64,000 bases of DNA, from assembly GCA_963791805.1 (NCBI GenBank), contig CAWBTU010000006.1:1488001-1552000 (forward strand), given 5' to 3'. The notes beneath the pieces were generated by a model. That model had not been told where the DNA came from. It saw only the letters and a list, made by a program, of their open reading frames with translations, and made no database searches. Source of the DNA: JACMJL01 sp963791805. GTDB taxonomy: Bacteria > Bacillota > Clostridia > Clostridiales > Clostridiaceae. Position numbers and translations under genes: made by a program. Positions 58,542 through 64,000 of this stretch are shown here, in pieces; the first letter of the stretch is position 1, and every line of letters begins with the position of its first letter.

Positions 58542-61500
58542 ATGGGCGTTGATTTAATACAAATAATAAATGATGATATTTATAATAATAGTGAGATGCT
58601 TTCAGGAGAAATTAAAATTTTAAGAGTTCAATACTTAAAGAAGAGTAATCTTATAAAAGTGGTGCTAAGGTGTATAAATGAAATAGATGAATTGGAAAAG
58701 AATGAGCTAAAGAAGATGATCTGTAATAGGATAGGTTGTTTTCAGGATGTAGAGCTAATTTGTTATAAAGATGCTTCAAATGTAAAACTAGAACAAGTAA
58801 TTACTGAATATTGGATTGATGTTGTACATACAATAACTGAAATTATCCCAGTTTCAAAGGATTGTCTTGTTAATTCAAAGCGAAAAATTGAAGCAGGAAG
58901 TATTAAAATCAGTATTGGAAACCAATTTCTCTGTACTTTACTAAAAAATAAAGGTATTGAACAGCATTTGAAAAATCTTATAAATGATATGTTTGGTTTA
59001 ACAACTTCAATTAGTATATTATTTGATATGGAACTAAATAAAAACACTTATAATGATGAAAAAATGATTGAACAAAATAGAATAATAAAACAAATTATCA
59101 AAAATAAGAGTTCAAGTGACTATAGTGAAAAATCAGCTCCCAAAGTTCAAAAGGAAAGTTTTTATAAGGAAAAAAATTATAAAAACGGATCTAATTCAAA
59201 AAATGAAAATAGCTTACTTGGAAAAGATATTAACGGGGAAAGTATATCAATCAGTGATATAAGTGAAACATCAGGTATCGTAATAGTAACTGGTGAAGTT
59301 TTTAAAGTTACTATAAAGGAAACAAAAACCGGTAAAAAAATTGTAGTTTTTAATGTTACAGATTTTACAAGTTCAATTTCTGTCAAGTGTTTCTTAAAAG
59401 GCAAACCAGAAGATGAAAAGTTCTTAGAGCAACTAAAAGACGGTTTGTTTTGCAAAATTAAAGGTGAGGCTATGCATGATAATTTTTCTAATGAAGTTGT
59501 TTTAATGGCTAGAGATATAATTAAAATGACAAAAATAGAGAGAATGGATACTGCAGAAGAAAAAAGAGTTGAGTTACATTTACATACACAAATGAGCGCT
59601 ATGGATGCCATTACTTCTGCTTCTGATTTAGTAGCAAGAGCAGCTAAATGGGGGCATAAGGCTGTTGCAATTACTGATCACGGTGTAGTTCAAGCCTACC
59701 CTGATGCTGCAAGTGCAGGAAAAAAACATAATATTAAGATTATTTATGGACTAGAGTGTTATCTTTATGACGACAACTCATCTATATTGATTAATTCTAA
59801 AAATCAAAAGTTCCAAGATGAATTTGTAGTTTTTGATGTAGAAACTACTGGATTAGACAAGAGAAAAGATAAAATCACTGAAATTGGTGCTGTGAAAATT
59901 AAAGATGGAAAAATTATTGACAGCTTTAGCACTCTTATAAATCCAGGTATAGAGATTCCCGCAAAGATTACTGATTTAACTGGAATCAGTAACGATATGG
60001 TAAAAGATGCACCACTTGAAAGAGATATATTACCATCATTTATAGATTTCATTGGTGATTCAGTACTTGTAGCTCATAATGCTAGCTTTGATATGGCCTT
60101 TTTAAATAATGCAGCAAGAGCTCTGAACATAAAGGTACCCAATACAGTGCTTGATACTCTAGAATTGAGTAGGAAATTGTTTCCAGATTTAAAAAAACAT
60201 AAGTTAAATATTGTAGCAAATCATTTGAGTATAAAATTAGATAACCATCATAGAGCAGTAGATGATTCAAAATGTGCAGGTGAAATTTTACTGAAGTGCT
60301 TCGAGATATTGAAAGCTAGTGGTGGTCGATCTATTGACGATATTCATACTATTGCTGGAAAACAAGAAAACAAAAATACTAAACAAACCTATCATGCAAT
60401 TATTTTGGTAAAGAATATGATAGGTCTTAAAAATCTTTATATGCTTATATCTGATTCCAACATTAATAATTTTTATAAGAAACCAAGGATCCCCAAAAGT
60501 TTACTTTCAGAACTCAGAGAAGGTTTAATCATTGGTTCAGCTTGCGAAGCAGGAGAACTTTATAAGGCTATTCTTGATGGTAAAAATCAAGAAGAAATTG
60601 ATAAATTAGCTAAGTTTTACGATTACCTTGAAATTCAACCTTTAGGGAACAATCAATTCTTAATAGATTCTGGTAGAGTTCAAGATTTAGAGGAGTTAAA
60701 AGATATTAATAGAACTATTGTAGAACTTGGCGAAAAGCATAATAAACTTGTTGTTGCTACCTGCGATGTACATTTTATTGATGCAAAAGACGAAGTGTTT
60801 AGAAAAATATTGATGGTTGGTCAAGGATTTCAAGATGCTGAAAATCAACCACCATTGTTCTTTAGAACTACCAATGAAATGCTTAAAGAATTCAGCTACT
60901 TAGGTGAAAAAAAGTGCTATGAAGTCGTAGTTACTAATACTAATTTAATTGAAAGTATGATAGATAGCGATATACAGCCTATTCCAAGTGGTGTATTTCC
61001 TCCTAATATTGAGGGGTCCGAGGAGGACCTTCAAAGATTATGTATGGAAAAATCAAAATCAATTTATGGTGATCCTTTGCCTGAACTAGTTAAGGCAAGA
61101 CTTGATAAGGAATTAGCTTCCATAATTAAACACGGCTTCGCTGTAATGTATATTATAGCTCAAAAGCTAGTGGCAAAATCTTTAAGCGATGGTTACATAG
61201 TAGGATCTAGAGGTTCTGTTGGTTCTTCTTTTGCTGCAACTATGAGTGGAATTACAGAAGTAAATCCCCTTCCTCCACATTATGTATGCGATAAATGTAA
61301 TTATTCTGAGTTTTTTACAGATGGCTCAGTTGCATCAGGTTTTGACTTGCCAATGAAGGATTGTCCTAATTGTTCAACTCCTATGATAAGAGATGGACAT
61401 GACATTCCTTTCGAAACTTTTCTAGGGTTTGATGGAGATAAGCAACCTGATATTGATTTGAACTTTTCTGGAGAATATCAAGCTACTGCACATAAGTATA

Positions 61501-62867
61501 CTGAAGAATTGTTTGGAGAAGGACATACCTTTAAAGCAGGTACTATTGGAACCTTAGCTGAAAAAACTGCTTTTGGATTTGTAAAAAAATATTTAGATAG
61601 CAAGGGTATGATTGTGCCTAATGCAGAAATTGCTAGACTTGTAGATGGCTGCACTGGTATAAAAAGAACTACAGGGCAACATCCTGGTGGAATTATAGTT
61701 GTTCCTGGCGATAAAGAGGTATATGACTTTACACCAGTACAAAGACCTGCAGACAATACTGATTCAGATATAACAACAACACATTTTGATTTTCATTCCT
61801 TACATGATACAATATTAAAACTTGACATACTTGGTCACGACGATCCTACAATGGTTAGAATGTTAGAAGAATTGACTGGTGTTAACGTAAGGAGTATTCC
61901 TGTTGGTGATGAAAAAGTAATGAAACTATGGAGCAACACTGAATCATTAGGTGTTACCCCTGAAGAAATAAATTGTCAAATAGGAACATTGGTATTGCCT
62001 GAGATGGGAACCGCTTTTTTACAACAAATGATTGTTGAAACAAAACCAAAGACATTTTCTGATTTACTTCAGATCAGCGGACTATCACATGGTACCGATG
62101 TATGGATTGGTAATGCACAGGAACTTGTGAAAAATGGTACTTGTACAATATCAGAGGTTATTGGAACAAGAGACGATATAATGCGTTACTTACTCTTAAA
62201 AAAATTGCCTCCTAAAATGGCATTTAAAATTATGGAAAGTGTGAGAAAGGGTAAAGGTCTAACGGAAGAGTTTGAAAACTTAATGCTAGAATACAATGTA
62301 CCAAATTGGTATATAGATTCTTGTAAAAAAATTAAATATATGTTTCCTAAGGCACATGCTGTGGCATATGTACTTTCTGCATATAGAATGGGTTGGTTTA
62401 AAGTTTACTACCCAGAAGCTTTTTATACTACTTACTTTAGCGTAAGAGCAGATGACTTTGATGCTGAATTTCTTTGTCGTGGTGTTGATAAAATAAAAAA
62501 TAAAATAGCTGAAATAAAGCTAAAGGGGAGGGACACTTCTGTTAAAGAAAGTAACCTTCAAACAATTTTAGAAATTACTTTAGAAATGCATTGTAGAGGA
62601 ATAAAATTTGCCCCTATTGATTTATACAAATCTCATGCGCTGAAATTTTTAATTACAGAAGATGGAATTAGACCTCCTTTAAGGGCATTGCAAGGTGTAG
62701 GGACTAATGCTGCTTGCAATATAATGAATTCTAGAGAAGAGGGAGAATTTATTTCTATAGAGGATTTGAAAAATCGTTCGAAAATTAGTAAAACTGTAGT
62801 GGATACGTTAAAAAATTATGGATGTCTTGAAGGCTTTTCAGAAAGTAATCAATTAAGTTTGTTTTAA
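58542..62867 (+). CDS. polC: DNA polymerase III PolC-type alpha subunit
   Basis: Main replicative polymerase of low-GC Gram-positives, 1441 residues. An N-terminal domain and OB fold (around 230-340), a PHP domain beginning VELHLHTQMSAMDAITSASD, an inserted DEDDh exonuclease from about 420 (FVVFDVETTGLDKRKDKITE, then VAHNASFDMAFL and HHRAVDDSK), and the polymerase with GSRGSVGSSFAATM, a zinc site CDKCNYSEF...CPNCSTP, KQPDIDLNFSGEYQ and HPGGIIVVP. AGGAGGAACC precedes ATG58542. Between ispG and rimP, standard order. Confidence 0.97.
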   Translation: MGVDLIQIINDDIYNNSEMLSGEIKILRVQYLKKSNLIKVVLRCINEIDELEKNELKKMICNRIGCFQDVELICYKDASNVKLEQVITEYWIDVVHTITEIIPVSKDCLVNSKRKIEAGSIKISIGNQFLCTLLKNKGIEQHLKNLINDMFGLTTSISILFDMELNKNTYNDEKMIEQNRIIKQIIKNKSSSDYSEKSAPKVQKESFYKEKNYKNGSNSKNENSLLGKDINGESISISDISETSGIVIVTGEVFKVTIKETKTGKKIVVFNVTDFTSSISVKCFLKGKPEDEKFLEQLKDGLFCKIKGEAMHDNFSNEVVLMARDIIKMTKIERMDTAEEKRVELHLHTQMSAMDAITSASDLVARAAKWGHKAVAITDHGVVQAYPDAASAGKKHNIKIIYGLECYLYDDNSSILINSKNQKFQDEFVVFDVETTGLDKRKDKITEIGAVKIKDGKIIDSFSTLINPGIEIPAKITDLTGISNDMVKDAPLERDILPSFIDFIGDSVLVAHNASFDMAFLNNAARALNIKVPNTVLDTLELSRKLFPDLKKHKLNIVANHLSIKLDNHHRAVDDSKCAGEILLKCFEILKASGGRSIDDIHTIAGKQENKNTKQTYHAIILVKNMIGLKNLYMLISDSNINNFYKKPRIPKSLLSELREGLIIGSACEAGELYKAILDGKNQEEIDKLAKFYDYLEIQPLGNNQFLIDSGRVQDLEELKDINRTIVELGEKHNKLVVATCDVHFIDAKDEVFRKILMVGQGFQDAENQPPLFFRTTNEMLKEFSYLGEKKCYEVVVTNTNLIESMIDSDIQPIPSGVFPPNIEGSEEDLQRLCMEKSKSIYGDPLPELVKARLDKELASIIKHGFAVMYIIAQKLVAKSLSDGYIVGSRGSVGSSFAATMSGITEVNPLPPHYVCDKCNYSEFFTDGSVASGFDLPMKDCPNCSTPMIRDGHDIPFETFLGFDGDKQPDIDLNFSGEYQATAHKYTEELFGEGHTFKAGTIGTLAEKTAFGFVKKYLDSKGMIVPNAEIARLVDGCTGIKRTTGQHPGGIIVVPGDKEVYDFTPVQRPADNTDSDITTTHFDFHSLHDTILKLDILGHDDPTMVRMLEELTGVNVRSIPVGDEKVMKLWSNTESLGVTPEEINCQIGTLVLPEMGTAFLQQMIVETKPKTFSDLLQISGLSHGTDVWIGNAQELVKNGTCTISEVIGTRDDIMRYLLLKKLPPKMAFKIMESVRKGKGLTEEFENLMLEYNVPNWYIDSCKKIKYMFPKAHAVAYVLSAYRMGWFKVYYPEAFYTTYFSVRADDFDAEFLCRGVDKIKNKIAEIKLKGRDTSVKESNLQTILEITLEMHCRGIKFAPIDLYKSHALKFLITEDGIRPPLRALQGVGTNAACNIMNSREEGEFISIEDLKNRSKISKTVVDTLKNYGCLEGFSESNQLSLF

Positions 62868-62895
62868 ACAAATATTTCCACAGTGAATTATTTAC

Positions 62896-62924
62896 TTGAA
62901 AGTTTATTTATTATATGATATAAT
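62896..62924 (+). promoter_or_regulatory. Sigma-A promoter of rimP-nusA
   Basis: TTGAAA and a consensus TATAAT with a 17-base spacer ending TGA (extended -10). Start near 62931, giving a 145-base leader. Confidence 0.88.
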
Positions 62925-62962
62925 TTCTGTAGTAAAGTATTAACTTAAATTAATGCATTGAG

Positions 62963-62982
62963 GAGTGGGCGACAACCCGCTC
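62963..62982 (+). other. Leader hairpin 1 of rimP-nusA
   Basis: GAGTGGG and CCCGCTC pair over 7 bp (one T-G) with a six-base loop, GC-rich in an AT-rich setting, 32 bases into the transcript. Confidence 0.7.
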
Positions 62983-62997
62983 TTTATATTTGTATTT

Positions 62998-63021
62998 AAA
63001 CGCAACCTTGGTTGCGTTTTT
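62998..63021 (+). terminator. Attenuator-like terminator in the rimP-nusA leader
   Basis: AAACGCAACC and GGTTGCGTTT form a stem of up to 10 bp with a minimal TT loop, then TT and TC. It lies downstream of the promoter and 55 bases before rimP, so it acts within the leader. NusA-dependent attenuation of this operon is reported in Bacillus. Confidence 0.78.
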
Positions 63022-63075
63022 CATTAGTCTTAGTATTGGCTAAAAAAAGAACCTATAAATTAAGGAGGCACTTAT

Positions 63076-63573
63076 ATGAGTAATGATTCTTTACTTGAAA
63101 ATCTATACAATTTAATAGAACCTATTATTAAAAATTTAGAATATGAATTTTATCATCTTGAGCTAATAAAGGAAGATGGCGAAGATTTTTTAAGAGTATA
63201 CATAGATAATGAAAATGGTATTTCGCTTTCGGATTGTGAAAAAGTTAGTCGACAAATTAGTACTATGCTAGATGAACAAGATCCAATTCCATTCGGTTAT
63301 TATTTAGAAGTATCTTCTCCTGGAGTATATAGAACACTTTTTAATGATAATCACTTAAATAAAGCTATTGGAGAATTTGTACTTGTGAAGCTAAATTCTT
63401 TGTTTAACGGTAATAGAGAATTAAAAGGAATCCTATCAACTTTCAATGATGTACAGGTTACTATTCGAAATAAAGAAATAGATATAACAATTCCTAAAGA
63501 TAAGATTAATAACATAAGCTTGACGGATGAGGAAGAAGGAGGAAATAAAAAAAATGAACCAGGAGTTTATTGA
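63076..63573 (+). CDS. rimP: Ribosome maturation factor RimP
   Basis: Assists 30S assembly. The 165-residue protein has the RimP two-domain pattern: YEFYHLELIKEDGEDFLRVYIDN, GISLSDCEKVSRQISTMLDEQDPI, YYLEVSSPGVYRTL, then a C-terminal SH3-like barrel (about 90-150). AAGGAGGC precedes ATG63076. The last 20 bases overlap the start of nusA, so translation is coupled, as in other Firmicutes. Confidence 0.95.
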   Translation: MSNDSLLENLYNLIEPIIKNLEYEFYHLELIKEDGEDFLRVYIDNENGISLSDCEKVSRQISTMLDEQDPIPFGYYLEVSSPGVYRTLFNDNHLNKAIGEFVLVKLNSLFNGNRELKGILSTFNDVQVTIRNKEIDITIPKDKINNISLTDEEEGGNKKNEPGVY

Positions 63574-64000
63574 AGCATTAAAGGAAATAGTAAAAGAAAA
63601 AGGTATTGATGAAGATTTACTTTTTACTACAATAGAAGATGCACTAGTTGCAGCCTATAAGAAGAATTTTGTAAATACTGTTGGTAGTAGCCAAAATGTT
63701 AAAGTTACAATGAATAGAGAAAATGGAGATATCCATGTTTATGCTCAGAAAATTGTTAGTGAGGAAATAATTGATATTTCTAATGAACTCACAGTAGATG
63801 AAGCAAGAGAAATCAACCCAAGATACCAATTAGGTGATACCGTAGACATGGAAGTTACACCAAAGACATTTGGAAGAGTGGCAGCTCAAGCTGCAAAACA
63901 AGTAGTTATTCAACGAATAAAAGAAGCTGAAAGAAGCATCATATACAATGAATTTATTGAAAAAGAATTTGATATTATCAGTGGTACAATACTTAGAAAA
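63554..64000 (+). CDS. nusA: Transcription termination/antitermination factor NusA, cut by window end
   Basis: The first 149 codons of NusA run past the right edge. The N-terminal RNA-polymerase-binding domain is visible: MNQEFIEALKEIVKEKGIDE, TTIEDALVAAYKKNF, then ISNELTVDEAREINPRYQLG, DTVDMEVTPKTFGRVAAQAA and QRIKEAERSII, leading into the S1 domain. GGAGGAAAT precedes ATG63554, inside the rimP tail. NusA probably controls its own operon through the leader terminator upstream of rimP. Confidence 0.94.
   Translation, partial: MNQEFIEALKEIVKEKGIDEDLLFTTIEDALVAAYKKNFVNTVGSSQNVKVTMNRENGDIHVYAQKIVSEEIIDISNELTVDEAREINPRYQLGDTVDMEVTPKTFGRVAAQAAKQVVIQRIKEAERSIIYNEFIEKEFDIISGTILRK

Noticed and set aside
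1..64000. CRISPR array, tRNA/rRNA genes, insertion sequences, prophage
   Set aside because: No evenly spaced direct repeats, no cloverleaf or rRNA sequence, and no transposase or phage genes recognised on either strand.

Overview
The window is a low-GC (roughly 30 percent), gene-dense stretch of a chromosome from an endospore-forming member of the Clostridia, most likely Clostridium or a close relative. This rests on protein character (PolC, CodY, FakA, PrkC/PrpC), on classical sigma-A promoters with 17-bp spacers, and on three sporulation genes (spoVM, spoVS, ylbJ). Gene order is close to the Firmicute housekeeping supercluster rsmB-rlmN-prpC-prkC-rsgA-rpe-thiN-spoVM-rpmB-asp23-fakA-recG-rsmD-coaD and so on through to polC-rimP-nusA. 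Both ends are cut: only the last codons of rsmB and the first half of nusA are present. I see no tRNA, rRNA, CRISPR array, prophage or intact insertion sequence.

Layout. 1-5.8 kb: one plus-strand operon for rRNA methylation, Ser/Thr phosphosignalling, ribosome assembly, pentose epimerisation and thiamine pyrophosphate synthesis. 5.8-6.4 kb: two very small genes, including a 22-codon spoVM, facing rpmB. 6.5-12.4 kb: asp23-fakA, recG, then rsmD-coaD with a coiled-coil gene. 12.4-14.7 kb: ylbJ and tmcAL on the minus strand. 15-17.3 kb: pta-ackA (acetate/ATP). 17.3-21.8 kb: yceD-rpmF, plsX, acpP-rnc, a radical SAM gene and spoVS. 21.9-30.7 kb: smc-ftsY, ylxM-ffh-rpsP-khpA-rimM-trmD and rplS, covering chromosome organisation, SRP targeting and ribosome/tRNA maturation. 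30.8-35 kb: lepB-rbgA-rnhB, yraN on the minus strand, and comM.

35-45 kb is different. Between comM and dprA, which sit close together in many clostridia, lies about 10 kb of small independent units: a PNPOx-like flavoprotein, an RmlD-like reductase, GNAT and HAD genes, a three-domain AmmeMemoRadiSam locus, birA, yhbD plus a bactofilin, and speE. Three gene remnants lie among them: a macro-domain tail, a frameshifted piece of the biotin transporter gene bioY divergent from birA with a BirA-operator-like site between, and a gutted MFS transporter.

45-64 kb returns to core: dprA-topA, codY, rpsB-tsf, pyrH-frr, uppS-cdsA, an AI-2E family gene, dxr-rseP-ispG, polC, and rimP-nusA. dxr, an essential-type gene of the MEP isoprenoid pathway whose partners ispG and uppS are intact, is split by a -1 shift exactly at an A_AAA_AAG heptamer. 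Several intergenic regions hold structures worth testing: a 23-bp stem before plsX, structured leaders before rplS, rpsB and rimP-nusA, a sigma-H promoter before spoVS, and near-perfect palindromes at the rsmD, speE and codY promoters.
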